Notes: generated by a model not told the origin, from the sequence alone. 64,000 nucleotides of DNA from Chelonoidis abingdonii (GCF_003597395.2 NC_133771.1:125276099-125340098), one strand, 5' to 3'. Positions 1 through 10,330 are shown, numbered from the stretch's first letter. Numbers and translations: made by a program.

Positions 1-800
1 AAAAAATTGTGAATTTTTGAATTTTTTCTAGAGCCTCTTTCAAGTGAGTAAAACAGTTAATGGTTATTTCAGCAGAAAAAGAGACTAGCATTCACAACTG
101 CTGGTTCCTGCCGCAGAGCTCCAAATAGCATAGAGTTTCACTTTCAGTTTGGCCTCACTCACTCGTGCTGAACTTTGAGAAATCCCCACTGAAACAACCA
201 CCAGAAATACTGCTATTGCTTCAGTGTAGGGTTTTCCCAGCATCTGTTTACAGCTAACTGGGGGGATTCATGTTTTTTTAAAAAAAATAAAGAAAGGGGA
301 ATTTTTAGTTAATTTTTAGAAATATCTTTGGAATCACAGAAATAGAAGAACTGAATAAATTAATTTTACTTCATATTCACCAAACACAATTAGTGTAAAC
401 TTAACATTGCAAAAGAGGGAGGTTTATTTTGTTAGCTGAAAGGAGAGACAGTTCCTTGTCACTCAGGTTATGGTAGGGTTTAACAAAGAGTCCTTTCAAG
501 GCCAAATCTAGCTTGCTTTGCTCAGGAGCAGTTTCATTTACTGTAATTAAATAGTTTTACTGGCATGAGGTAGAGGAGCACTGTGGAGAAGTGAGAGAGG
601 GGTTTGAATGGGAGCAGGATCAAGTCCTAAGTTAGAAAAATAACAAAAGTGTAAATCTTGAGTCTGATCTTGAAGCAACATTTCAGTGAAGTCTATGGGA
701 GTTTTGTCTCAGTGTGAACTATGGGATCACTGGATGCCAAACATTAAAAATAAAAAGTATAGATTTTCCTTATGTTTTTTGATTTAATAAATGTAGCACA
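1..800. other. AT-rich non-coding DNA
   Basis: No open frame, RNA gene or repeat family is recognised. The stretch is A/T-rich and could be intron of the minus-strand gene whose exon lies at 4539-4709, which is only inference. Confidence 0.5.
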
Positions 801-802
801 CC

Positions 803-1615
803 TAGAATCGTAGATTTTAAAACCAGAAGGAACCATTAAATCATCTAGTCTGACCTCCTGTATAACACAGGCCATAGACTTTCACCCTGTTATCCTTATA
901 TGGAGCCCAATAACTTGTGTATGACTAAATCATAACTTGTGTTTGGCTAAAGCATGTCTTCCAGAGAGGCATTCAGTCAGTCTTGATTTGAAGACTTCAA
1001 GAGATGGAGAATTTACCACTGGTAATTTGTTCTAACAGTTAATCACCTTTACTGTTGAAAATCTGTGTCACATTTCTAATTCAAATTTGTCAGACTTTAA
1101 CTTCTAGCCATTGGGTCTTGTTACACCATTCTCCGCTAGATAACGGGGCCCTTTAATACCTGGTATTTTCTCCCCATGAAGGTACACATATGGTGTAATC
1201 AAGCTGTCTTGTGATCTTCTTTTCATAAGCTAAACAGATCGAGCTTCTTTAGTCCCCCTCCGTAAGACATTTTCTTCTGCCCTTAATTTTGTGGTTTTTT
1301 TCTTCACCCTCTCCAATTTCACAACATCCTTTTTAAAATGTGGACACCAGAACAGTATGCAGTATTCCAGTCCCAGTCCCAACAGTGCTGTATACAGAGG
1401 TAAAATCACTTCTCTTCACCTATTCAGTACTCTGCTGTTTCTACATCCAAGGATTGCATTAGCCCTTTGTGTCACAGCATTGCCCTTGGAGCTCATGTTC
1501 AGTGGCTTGTTTGCTATGACTTCTAAATCCTCTTCATTCACTGCTTTCCAGTCCTTTTCATGTGTACAGATACATTATAAGTAGATAAGATACATTTAAA
1601 GTAACACACTGAAGT
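803..1615 (-). mobile_element. CR1-type LINE, 3' end fragment
   Basis: The block begins with a tail-like AGAATCGTAGATTTT motif, the reverse complement of the CR1 3' terminus. It runs through wording typical of sauropsid CR1 tails read antisense (CATCTAGTCTGACCTCCTG near 843, GATGGAGAATTTACCACT near 1002, CTCTCCAATTTC near 1311). It is therefore a minus-oriented, 5'-truncated copy of about 0.8 kb containing the end of the reverse-transcriptase ORF and the 3' UTR. It has many differences and no long ORF, so it is old. The family call is from memory of the consensus. Confidence 0.8.
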
Positions 1616-1679
1616 GGCCAATGTTCACCGTATCTAACTGAATTGATACAATGGATTATTTTAGAGGCTAAATCAGGTC

Positions 1680-2060
1680 TGCGCAACATGTGGCCCGCAG
1701 AGCCTCACTGTGTGGCCCACGAGGGGATTCTAAATCCCCTGCACACGGCACTCTGCGGGCAGCCCAGAGCCCTTTAAATCCCAGCCGTGGCCGGGAGTCA
1801 GAGGGCTCTGGGCTGCCTGCAGTGGAAGGGAGCCCAGAGCCCTTTAAATCTCAGCCTTGGCCGGGAATCAGAGGGCTCTGGGCTGCCCGCAGCGGGGGGA
1901 GCCCAGAGCCCTTTAAATCCCAGCCGCGGCCGGGATTCAAAGGGCTCTGGGCTGCGTGCAGAGATTCCCGGTGGCAGCTGGGATTTAAAGGGCTCAGAGC
2001 TCCCTGTGGCTTCGGGCACCCCAGAGCCCTTTAAATCCCTGCCCGTGGCCGATGATTTCC
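1680..2060. repeat. GC-rich repeat with alternating inverted units
   Basis: The motif AGCCCAGAGCCCTTTAAATC recurs at about 1760, 1831, 1901 and 2021. Between these copies its reverse complement form (CAAAGGGCTCTGGGCT) appears at about 1800, 1870, 1938 and 1988. The unit is roughly 65-70 bp and can fold on itself. The open frames over this stretch are by-products of the repeat. It resembles GC-rich non-autonomous elements of turtles, but the family is not fixed. Confidence 0.7.
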
Positions 2061-2269
2061 CTCTCCCCGGACCCCTGCCCCAGCTGCCCCCGTCACCCTA
2101 TCCCCTTAAATTTAGGAGTGCTCAAGCTCAGTTTGGGCAGCTGTTACTTCATTTCTCCCAAATCAAATATACTCATCCATTGTAACTTGCTGTAGAAAAA
2201 GTAGGATAAAATTGAGCAAGAAATGCTTATTAGGACTGGAATTGCTGTTTTCAACAAAGCCATTGCCTT

Positions 2270-2441
2270 TTGTTGTTAAAAGGAAGACAGTGATATGCAC
2301 TGGCAAAACATTCCCACATAGAAACCGAAAGAATAATAAAGGCACCTCAACTTTTCCTCATTTATGGAGGACAGTCTTATAATATGCATCCAGATATCCT
2401 CCAACCACACAAGCTGAAAATTGTTCCACTTTACTGCAGCT
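2270..2441 (-). pseudogene. Possible decayed second exon of the Rho-GAP-like PH domain
   Basis: On the minus strand a candidate acceptor (TTATAG, bases 2447-2442) is followed by a frame containing VKWNNFQLVWLEDIW and, later, SFG. The phase fits: the exon at 4539-4709 leaves two bases and this one supplies the third. In ARHGAP20-type proteins the PH domain continues with a K-x-NNF-K segment, then a W and an SFV-GWP motif. Here the GWP is missing, the frame shifts near 2295 to continue as NNKRQWLC, and no clear donor is seen. I read it as a degraded or very divergent exon. Chance similarity is a real alternative. Confidence 0.3.
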
Positions 2442-2519
2442 CTATAACCATATGGGAACCAATCCTGTCTGTGTTTTGTGCACATCCAAAAGTCCTGCTG
2501 AATGATCCACCCTGGGAGC

Positions 2520-2800
2520 GAGTTACCAGTGACCCAGGGCTGGGGCTGCAGGAGGTGTGTGGGTGGGGCACTGGTCGGGGGGAGCCCAGGGCTGGGGCAG
2601 CAGCGGGGTGGGGGAAGGGCACTGGTGGGGAAGCCCAGCGCTGGGGCGGCAGGGGGTGTGTGCAGGTGGGTGGGGGGAGAGCCCAGGAATGGGGCAGCAG
2701 GGGCGTACAGGGGGGAACCCAGGGCTGGGATGGGGGGCAGCCACATTTTTTTTTTGCTTGGGGCAGCAAAAAACCTAGAGCTGGCCCTGCTGGGTTCCTC
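2520..2800. repeat. GC-rich tandem-like block ending in a GGCCCTG tip
   Basis: G-rich units built on 'CCCAGGGCTGGGGC' repeat about every 35-60 bp. The right end reads GCTTGGGGCAGCAAAAAACC then CTAGAGCTGGCCCTG. That matches the tip style of the elements at 4071 and 55727, whose termini read CAGGGCCGG or its complement. It is probably a non-autonomous DNA element with an internal minisatellite. Long ORFs on both strands here are compositional. Confidence 0.55.
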
Positions 2801-4070
2801 CAGCTGCCGGAGCCCCGGGCCCTTTAATTTGACCCTGGGGGCTCCCAACCACCTCTTCAGCTGGGAGCCCCTGGCTGATTTAAAATAAAGTATCACCTCC
2901 CCACCCCCAACCTTCCTTTTTGACCCACAGCTGTTTTGGTGGGGTGGCAGTGGCGAAGGAGGGTTTGTTTCCTCAGGGCTGGGCGGCCCCAGGGTGGGGT
3001 GTTTCTGCGGGGCCCCGAGGTTTCGTCCCTCAGCTGTTTTCTTTGGAGTAATATGGCCCTTGCCGCTTTACGGGTTGTGCAGACCTGGGCTAAATTGTTC
3101 CTTTATGAAGCAGACCATGTGGTGTGATGCTGCCTTATTGCAACAGGAACTTAACGTGCTCTTGCATTGTGCCAACTCTTTTGGCTGGTGAGAGTGGCTG
3201 CACCATTGCACTTCGTCTTGCCTCTGTTGGAGAAGCTACGGTTCACAGCAGCATTGGTCTTTCATAGTCCTTGTCTCTTGGGCACTCATGGAAGTCCAGA
3301 CACACCTGAGGCCTTAATGTATTTCATTTATACATACAGGCCGTATAGATTAAGTTGCAGGACATGGAAGTAAAAGGTAATCTGGATACAAAGTTTCCAA
3401 GAAGAAGGGAAGGTTCAACGTACTCAATATACACTGGGGACGAGTTTGCATTTTGGATGAGGGTTATTTTTGGATAGTAGAGGTGTAGCTGAACAAGGGT
3501 TGACAGTATTTACATTATTGGTATGGCTCATATTGTTCAATAAGAAACAGATACCATGATTTTGACTGCAAGTCCTTCCCTTTGCCTTATTGTGGGGAAC
3601 CTAATCCTGTTTCATTTTTCATTACACCATTTTCATGTTGGTTTTCAGGCTGCTCCTGATTTTTTACATGGAAAATTAATGGAACTAAAATGGAATAGCC
3701 TCTCCATCGAGGGGCATGTGCTATGCAGTAAGTATAGTGTAAGTATTGTGTACTCTTGCTGTATTTCCAAATGATTATTCTCAATTTCTCAACTCTGTAC
3801 AAACACAGCATCCAAAATCTCTGTCACAATAAGTGCTGTCATCCTCAAGAACAGCCACATTGCATTGGGTTGCAGCTATTGGGCTTAATTCTGCTCTCAG
3901 GTGCCCTGGAGTCAATCCAATAATTCCACTAAAGTAATTCAATGGGAATACCCCGGACTGATACCAATGTAATATAAGAACATATAATGAGGTCCTTTAT
4001 CAGGGCCTGATTCTATCAATGTTACTCTCAGTGAGTCACCTTACCCTGTGAGTAGTGCCATTGATGACAC
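2801..4070. other. No recognised gene
   Basis: Non-coding single-copy-looking DNA. Open frames are short and overlap on both strands, without splice-bounded coding character. If the two minus-strand exons belong together, this is their intron. Confidence 0.4.
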
Positions 4071-4345
4071 CAGGGCCGGCCCTAGACCAAATGGCCTCTC
4101 AGGCAAGTAGCATCTTCAGACCCTCCCTCTATTTGTTAAACTTTTGAATGCCTTGTTTTTTATTGCATTTGTAGCCCATTTCATGACTTTGAGGCACAAT
4201 TTACATGTGTGATTTATCCCTGTCATATAAGACCATTAATAAGCACACTAGGATCTGTACAACAAAACAGCACCCCAAGTCTGGTGCCCCCCGAAGCCCG
4301 GCATCCCAGGTGGTCACGTAGGTCATCTGGTCCTGGATGTCAGGG
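4071..4345 (+). mobile_element. Non-autonomous DNA element with CAGGGCCGGCCCTAG tip
   Basis: The left tip CAGGGCCGGCCCTAGACCA at about 4072 has a degenerate inverted partner near 4320-4345 (GGTCATCTGGTCCTGG). The body is AT-rich (about 4120-4260), flanked by C-rich ends. This layout recurs in turtle genomes. No target duplication is certain. Confidence 0.45.
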
Positions 4346-4538
4346 GAGCAAAGTACTACTCCTTGTAAGTGTGGTAGAATCAAGCCCTCAGTTCTTATTC
4401 AGGAAAAACTTCCAGTGACTTTAGTGGATGCTTAACTGAATAAAAGCTGAAATAGGGGTGTTAGGATTTGTCCAGTGGTTTCTAATCTCAGCTAGACACT
4501 GTAGAAGAGAGGAGAGAAGTTTGATTATATAGTCTTAC

Positions 4539-4709
4539 TTTAAGTTGGCGATAATAAGTGAATCGCTGAAGAGGAAAAGATGAATCGCTTTAGTCTTCAT
4601 GCCTTGTGTCAGCTGCACACACTCATTCAGGATCAGCTTTGAATTCTTACTGGTCAGGCCCAACACAAATCGACACTGCTCAATGGATATTGGGTAACTC
4701 AGGCTATCT
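4539..4709 (-). CDS. Exon of a Rho GTPase-activating protein (ARHGAP20/TAGAP-like), PH domain
   Basis: Minus-strand exon of 171 bp, with acceptor TTTTCCAG immediately before 4709 and donor GTAAGACT after 4539; phase 2 at both ends, so it is symmetric. The translation is stop-free and includes LILNECVQLTQG and HLFLFSDSLIIA. This is the start of a PH domain: a beta strand, a basic loop, then the H-L-F-L-F-x-D signature common to Rho-GAP/GEF PH domains. ARHGAP20 and reptilian TAGAP-like proteins share this arrangement. Such proteins are cytosolic, bind membrane lipid through the PH domain and stimulate GTP hydrolysis by Rho-family GTPases; the catalytic GAP domain is not in this window. In the basic loop KTKAIHLF replaces the family's usual K-x-Q-E-R-H-L-F, which may mean decay. 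Transcription would run leftward, with the next exon possibly at 2441. Exon structure is seen directly; the family is inferred from memory of the motif. Confidence 0.6.
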
Positions 4710-4712
4710 CTG

Positions 4713-4741
4713 GAAAACAAAAACAAACAAACAAACAAACA
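4713..4741. repeat. (CAAA)n microsatellite
   Basis: About seven CAAA/AAAC units directly upstream of the exon acceptor, on the intron side; on the minus strand this supplies a T-rich tract next to the splice acceptor. Confidence 0.85.
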
Positions 4742-4744
4742 GTT

Positions 4745-5884
4745 GTTCTAATCTTCTCATATCTAAGCATTGCAGGGTCAGATTCTGAACCTCCTCTGGG
4801 GAGCAGTTACTCACATGAATGATATACTGAAATCAGTAACTGCTCACAAAAAGTGAATAAGGAGGTCACTATCTGGACTGGTGTTTTTCTTTTCTTTCTG
4901 TTTTTGTGAACCAATTTATTACCTATTGTCTTCTGTAAGCAAAGCAACAGGATAATACATTGTCTGTATGCTTGTAATAAAAAAAAATCAGTACTCAAAT
5001 CATCATCCTCTATGTTTTGAACTTTTGGAGACTTCAGTGCTTCCTCCTAAGCATTCACTTATCCTCAAGGCTGAACAACACCAGTGTTCTAAGGGTTAAA
5101 ATTCATGTAAGGAGATTTTGTTGACATTTACATATTCACACTTTTGCTTAGAGTGAAGCAAAAGGTTACAGTTTGTAGGAGGTGATTTATGGGTCAGACA
5201 CAGTAGGGGGAGTAGGTGTGATACAATAAGAGCTTTTTTTTAATTGTAAGATCAGTTTGAAGCTTATTGTTTTTCACTCACTAAACCCTTTATGGAGTCC
5301 AGCTGCATGGATGCTATAGAGCCATCTTCATTGGCTGGTTGTGGAGTCTCTGTCTTAGGGTATTCCCAAGTAGTGTAGAGCCAGCATAGAGGGAGTGTTG
5401 ACAGAAAGGAGCAATACCAGAGTGCCACAGTCCCTCCTGGCCCTGGTGTAGGGGGGAGTATTGGGGTAAGGAGGCAGGGCTGGAGTTGTGATCTTCAGCT
5501 GGCAGAATGGCCCCACAGGGGCTATTACCACCCAATACAATGGAGGCTGCTCTAAATTGTGCTGGGATCTGAACTGGCTTCTCTCTGGTCCTAGGACTGG
5601 GGAACGGATGGGGGCATAAAGGTAGTATACAGGACCCACTTGGATTCTGGAGCCCTCTTTCTCCTATGCTTACCACTCTCACCTAGTGGTTTGATTGTTC
5701 TTGTGTGAAGTGGGCTTTATTCTCCTTTTGCATACACTGGTTTTACATCAGTGGAATTCTGTTGACTTTAGAGCTACTCCTGATTCTCCACTGTGAGTAA
5801 GAGCAGAATTGAGCCCACTTTTCATAAGTATAAATATCCAGTTAAGATGCAAAGCAATGTAGCATCAGGCTTATTAAAACTGAT
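4745..5884. other. No recognised gene
   Basis: No splice-bounded coding sequence is seen. The 122-residue minus-strand open frame at 5314-5682 has no domain I recognise and no supporting splice context. Confidence 0.4.
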
Positions 5885-6248
5885 TGGCCTTGGTCTACAC
5901 TCTGAGTGTAGGTTGAATTTAGCAGTGTTAGGCTGACTTAACCCTGCACCTGTCCACATGACCAAGCCTGTTTTGTCTACTTAAAGGGCTCTTAAAATTG
6001 ATTTCTGTACTTCTCCCTGGTGAGGGGTTTAGTGCTAAAATTGACTTTGCTGGGTCAGATTTGGGGTAGTGTGGATGCAATTTGATGGTATTGGCCTCTG
6101 GGAGCTATCCCAGAGTGCTCCATTGTGACCTCTCTGGACAGCACTCTCAACTCAGATGCACTGGCCAGGTAGACAGGAAAAGCCTCGGGAACTTTTGAAT
6201 TTCATTTCCTGTTTGGCCAGTGTGGCGAGCTGATCAGCACAGGTAACC

Positions 6249-6824
6249 ATGGAGTCCCAGAATCGCAAAAGAGCTCCAGCATGGACCGAACAGGAGGTAC
6301 TGGATAAATAAATAAAATTTATAAATAAATAAATAATGATCTGATCGCTATATGGGGAGAAGAATCTGTGCAGGCAGAACTCCGTTCCAAAAGACGAAAT
6401 GCCAATATATTTGCCAAAATCTCCAAGGGCATGATGGGCAGAGGCTACAACAGGGACACAAAGCAGTGCCGCGTGAAAGTTAAGGAGCTGAGGCAAGCCT
6501 ACCAAAAGACAAAGGATGCAAACAGTTGCTCCGGGTCAGAGCCCCATACATGCTGGTTCTATGATGAGCTGCATGCAGTTCTGTGGGTGGCCCCTACCAC
6601 TACCTCACCACTGTCCATGGACACCTGCAAGGGGGGAGTCTCACGCAACAAGGATGATGAGTTTGAAGATGATGAGGAGGAGGAGGTTGAGGATAGCGCA
6701 CAGCAGGCAAGTGGAGCATCGCTTCTCCCCGGCAGCCAGGAACCATTCATCACCCTGAAGCCAGTACACTCCCAACCCTCCCAAAGCGGGCTCCCAGACC
6801 ATGAAGCCAGAGAAGGAACCTTTG
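6249..6824 (+). pseudogene. Harbinger Myb/SANT-like DNA-binding protein, exon 1 (broken)
   Basis: The start ATG at 6249 gives MESQNRKRAPAWTEQEVLD, the opening W of a trihelix/Myb-SANT domain. A 35-base A/T-rich insertion (6306-6340) then breaks the frame and adds stops. After it the domain resumes: IWGEESVQAELRSKRRN, then NANIFAKISKGM and QCRVKVKELRQAYQK, the helices expected for Harbinger-associated Myb proteins. An acidic run (DEFEDDEEEEVED) follows near 6655-6690. The exon ends with a good donor, TTTG|GTGAGT, at 6824/6825. In intact relatives this protein helps bring the transposase to the element ends and into the nucleus. Start choice rests on the W-containing first helix. Confidence 0.75.
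6306..6340 (+). repeat. 35-bp (AAAT)n-like insertion inside the Myb ORF
   Basis: A low-complexity AAAT block separates CTGGAT from CTGATCGCT. The GAT at 6303-6305 is repeated at 6338-6340. The length is 35, which is not a multiple of three, and it carries stop codons, so it inactivates the gene. Confidence 0.8.
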
Positions 6825-7484
6825 GTGAGTGTACCTTTGTAAATATAATACAGGGTTTAAAAGCAAGCGTGTTTAATAATTCATTTACCATGCCAAGCCA
6901 ATTGCAAGTAGTCTGGAATCATTGCGGAACAAAACCTTGCAGCGAATGGGCCCGGGCTTTGGCTGTTGGCCTTTGGCTGAAAATAAATCATCCCCACTGT
7001 TAGCCACATGGTGGGGGAGTCTCGCTCATGGATGACCCAGATCTTCCCTGATATTAGCCATGCGGTGGGCGGAGGGGAGTGAAGCCATCATCCCAGAGAA
7101 TTGTGTGGGAGGGGATTTTGGATTGTGCTGCACATTCACCCTAAAACCACAGCCCCTCCTTTTAAATGGTCAACCCAACGGGCGTTGCTTGGTGTGGGAA
7201 AGGAGGGCGCTGCTGTTTGAAACCGCTCCCACATGTTATGAAGGTTGAAGAAGCTGAAACCCTTTGCCTTACCATGGCTGCCTGCATGGCTGTTGCCCAG
7301 CCAAGCGTGTGTGATGTCTCACACCAAACCAGCAGGCACTCAATATAGGAGGAAAATGCGACCTTGTACCAAAAGCACATGTGCTATGTAATGTGAATCA
7401 CTTGATTCAGTGTGAAACAGTCTTCCTTTTGTTTTCTAAAATGTATCTTTTTAAATATTGCTCTCTTTTTTTCCCCTCTCGCAG

Positions 7485-7951
7485 CTGCAAATGTTTCTAC
7501 GCTCCTCCTATCATCTCAGTCCCAGAGGCTAGCGCAGATTAGAAGGCGAAAAAACCGCACTCGCAACGAGATGTTCTCAGAGCTCATGAAGTCTTCCCAC
7601 ACTGAAAGAGCTCAGCAGAATGCGTGGAGGCAGACAATGGCAGAGTCCAGGAAAGCATTAAATGAATGCGATGAAAGGAGGGAAGCGCACACTGAAAGGA
7701 GGCAGGATGCAATGCTGAGGCTAATGAGGGAGAAAACTGACATGCTCAGATATCTGGTGGGGCTGCAGGAAAGGCAGCAGGAGCACAGACTGCCGCTGCA
7801 GCCCTTGTATAACTTCCTGCCCTCCTCCCCAAGGTCCATAGCCTCCTCACCCAGACACCCAAGAACCCAGTGGGGGAGGCTACAGGCATCCAGCCACTCC
7901 ATCCCAGAGGATTGCCCAAGCAACAGAAGGCTGGCATTCAATAAATTTTGA
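7485..7951 (+). pseudogene. Harbinger Myb-like protein, exon 2 (C-terminal coiled-coil part)
   Basis: The acceptor CCCCTCTCGCAG ends at 7484; exon 2 joins exon 1 in phase (G|CT). The frame runs to TGA at 7949-7951 with no internal stop. It is rich in charged residues (RRRKNRTRNEMFSELM, then SRKALNECDERREAHTERRQ) with a heptad-like pattern. This suggests a coiled coil used for dimer or transposase contact, followed by a proline-rich tail. The downstream AATAAA at 8071 is a likely poly(A) signal. This exon is well preserved while exon 1 is broken. Confidence 0.75.
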
Positions 7952-8054
7952 ACTGTAGTGTCGTCTTGCCCTTCTCTCCTCCCCTCATCCACCGCCCCAC
8001 CTGGTGCTTCCCTCCTCACCCACCCTTCCCAGGCTATCTTGCTAGTTTTCCCTC

Positions 8055-8115
8055 AATTTGTGATGAATTAATAAAGAATGCATGATTTTGAAACAATAAT
8101 GACTTTATTGCCTCT
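8055..8115. promoter_or_regulatory. Bidirectional poly(A) region between the two Harbinger genes
   Basis: AATAAA on the plus strand (about 8071) and TTTATT (AATAAA on the minus strand, about 8103) lie within 40 bp, between the converging Myb and transposase genes. One short block may serve both transcripts. A related block recurs at about 36970-37030. Confidence 0.55.
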
Positions 8116-8209
8116 GAAAGCAACAATTGAAGGGGGGAAGTCGGTTGGCTTACAGGGAAGTAGAGTCAACCAAGGGGGCAGGTTTTCATCAAGGAGAAAC
8201 AGAGAACTG

Positions 8210-9275
8210 TCACAGTGTAACCTGGCCAGTCATGAAACTGGTTTTCAAAGCTTCTCTGATGCATACCGTGCCCTCCTGTACTCTGCTAACAGCCCTGGTG
8301 TCTGGCTGCATGTAATCAGCAGCCAGGAGATTTGCCTCAACCTCCCACCCCACCATAAATGTCTCCTCCTTACTCTCACAGAGATTGTGGAGCACACAGC
8401 AAGCAGAAATAACAATGGGAATATTGGTTTCGCTGAGGTCTAACTGAGTCAGTAAACTGCACCAGTGCGCTTTTAAATGTCCAAATGCACATTCTACCAC
8501 CATTCTGCATTTGCTCAGCCTATTGTTGAAAAACTCCTGACTACTGTCCAGGCTGCCTGTGTACAACTTCATGAACCATGGCATTAAGGGGTAGGCTGGG
8601 TCCCCAAGGATAACTATAGGCATTTCAACATCCCCAAAGATTATTTTCTGGTCTGGGAAGAAAGTCCCTACCTGCAACGTTTGAAAAGGACCAAAGTTCC
8701 TGAAGATGCGAGCGTCATGTACCTTTCCTAGCCATCTCACGTTGATGTTGGTGAAACGTCCCTTGTGATCCACCAATGCTTCCAGCACCATTGAAAAGTA
8801 CCTTTCAGTTTATGTACTTGCTGGTCTGGCACTCCAGTGTCAACACAGGGATATGGGTTCCGTCTATCGCCCTATCACAGTTAGAGAATCCCATTGCAGC
8901 AAAGCCATCCACTATGACCTGCACATTTTCCAGAGTCACTACTCTTGATAACAGCAGCTCAGTGATTAAGTTGGCTACTTGGATCACAGCAGCCCCCACG
9001 ATAGATTTAGCCACTCCAAATTGATTCCCGACTGACTGGTAGCTGTCTGGCATTGCAGGCTTCCAGAGGGCTATCACCACTCGCTTCTCAACTGTGAGGG
9101 CTGCTCTCATCTTGGCATTCTTGTGTTTCAGGGTAGGGGAAAGCAAGTCACAAAGTTCCATGAAAGTGCACTTATGCATGCAAAATTTTCGCAGCCACTT
9201 GGAATCATCCCAGACCTGCAACGCTATGCGGTCCCAAGTCTGTGCTTGTTTCCCTGGCCCAGAATCGGCGTTCCA
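8210..9275 (-). pseudogene. Harbinger DDE transposase (HARBI1-type), frameshifted
   Basis: Minus-strand gene in at least three pieces. It starts near 9273 with MERRFWARETSTD, shifts frame before the second piece (9221-8805, with QVWDDSKWLRKF and LTVEKRVVIALWK), and shifts again near 8800 into the third (8791-8210). The catalytic DDE triad is readable: first D in AIDGTHIPV, second D in KVHDARIFRN, E in MVVECAFGHLK; ILGDPAYPL is also present. The order and spacing agree with DDE_Tnp_4/HARBI1 proteins, which cut and paste the element in the nucleus. Only the frameshifts, not lost catalytic residues, disable it. Its end faces the Myb gene tail-to-tail. Confidence 0.85.
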
Positions 9276-10199
9276 TGGCTTGAACCTGCCCCATTACCAC
9301 CATGATGTCCAAATTGCCAGGGCCTGTGCTTTGAGAGATATCTGAGTCCATGTCCTCATCACTATCATGATCACGCTGTCGTCACCTGCTTGTCTGCTTT
9401 TGCAGGTTCTGCACATACTGCAGGATAACGCACGAGGTGTTTACAATGCTCACAGCAGCAGCGGTGAGCTGAGCGGGCTCCCTGCTTGCTGTGGTATGGG
9501 TCTGCAGGAAAGCAGAGAGCAGAGTTGCAGTGGAAGCAGTGGAGGACGACTGTTAGCACCGTGCACATGTCCCAAGGAAGAACACACATTCTTCCCGAGA
9601 ATTTCCCGGGAACCCATGACAGACAACATGGAGAAATTCGCTATCGAGGTATTAGCAGCAGGACAGAGTAGCAGAGGAAGTGGTGTATGATGATGGTTTG
9701 CAGATCTACTGCACCTTCTGCTGCCAGCAGCACCTAGGACACAATAGCGGCAATGTCGGTGAGCTGAGCTGAGCAGGCTGCACGCTTGCCGTGGCATGGC
9801 ATCTGCATGGAAAAAAGGCGTGAAATGATTGTCTGCCATTGCTTTCATGGAGGGAGGGGAGACTGACGACATGTACCCAAAACCACCCGCGACAATGTTT
9901 TTGCCCCATCAGGCATCGGGAGCTTAACCCAGAATTCCAATCAGCGGCAGAGACTGCAGGAATTGTGGGATAGCTAACACAGTGCACCGCTCCATAAGTT
10001 AATGCTAGCCACAGTACTGAGGACACACTCCTCCAATTTAATGCACTTAGTGTGGACATATGCAATCGACTGTATAAAATCGGTTTCTAAAAATCAACTT
10101 CTATAAAATTGACCTAATTTTGTAGTGTAGACATACCCAAAGAGATAACTGGTACTAGAGTAGGGAAGGAAGTAAATAAAAAAAAAAGACAAAGGATTA

Positions 10200-10330
10200 A
10201 AAAAAATGCCTGCATGACTTAGGCTCCTAGGTCCCATTTTCAAAAGTCTTGGCTTGCTTTTGAAAACGTGACTTAGGTTCCTAAACCACTTAAGTGTTTT
10301 TGAAAATTTATCTTTGGTTTGTGAGGCCAT
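10200..10330. repeat. Short 'ACTTAGG' inverted-repeat element
   Basis: ACTTAGGCTCCTAGG and ACTTAGGTTCCTAAACC flank a CATTTTCAAAAG core. The same vocabulary recurs near 12035-12143 and 13590-13730. It looks like a small self-complementary interspersed repeat. Confidence 0.45.

Larger units (their letters stand above)
5885..10142. mobile_element. PIF/Harbinger DNA transposon, nearly full length, inactive
   Basis: The left end GGCCTTGGTCTACAC (about 5887) and the right end, whose complement reads CTTTGGGTATGTCTACAC (10142 backwards), form degenerate terminal inverted repeats about 4.26 kb apart. Inside are the two genes typical of the superfamily: a Myb/SANT-like DNA-binding protein on the plus strand and a DDE (HARBI1-type) transposase on the minus strand. 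They converge at 8060-8210. Subterminal T/A-rich sequence (TAAAATCGGTTTCTAAAAATC near 10073) resembles the MITEs at 54438 and elsewhere. A three-base TWA target duplication expected for Harbinger is not clear. Stops and frameshifts in both genes make it inactive. Confidence 0.85.

Noticed and set aside
2276..2896. 206-residue minus-strand protein
   Set aside because: Most of it is repeat-derived proline/serine-rich sequence; only the short tail near 2441-2276 may be exonic.
5314..5682. 122-residue minus-strand frame as a gene
   Set aside because: No recognised domain, no splice or promoter support, and ordinary non-coding composition.
6559..6891. 110-residue minus-strand frame with poly-serine
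   Set aside because: Antisense shadow of the acidic run in the Harbinger Myb gene.
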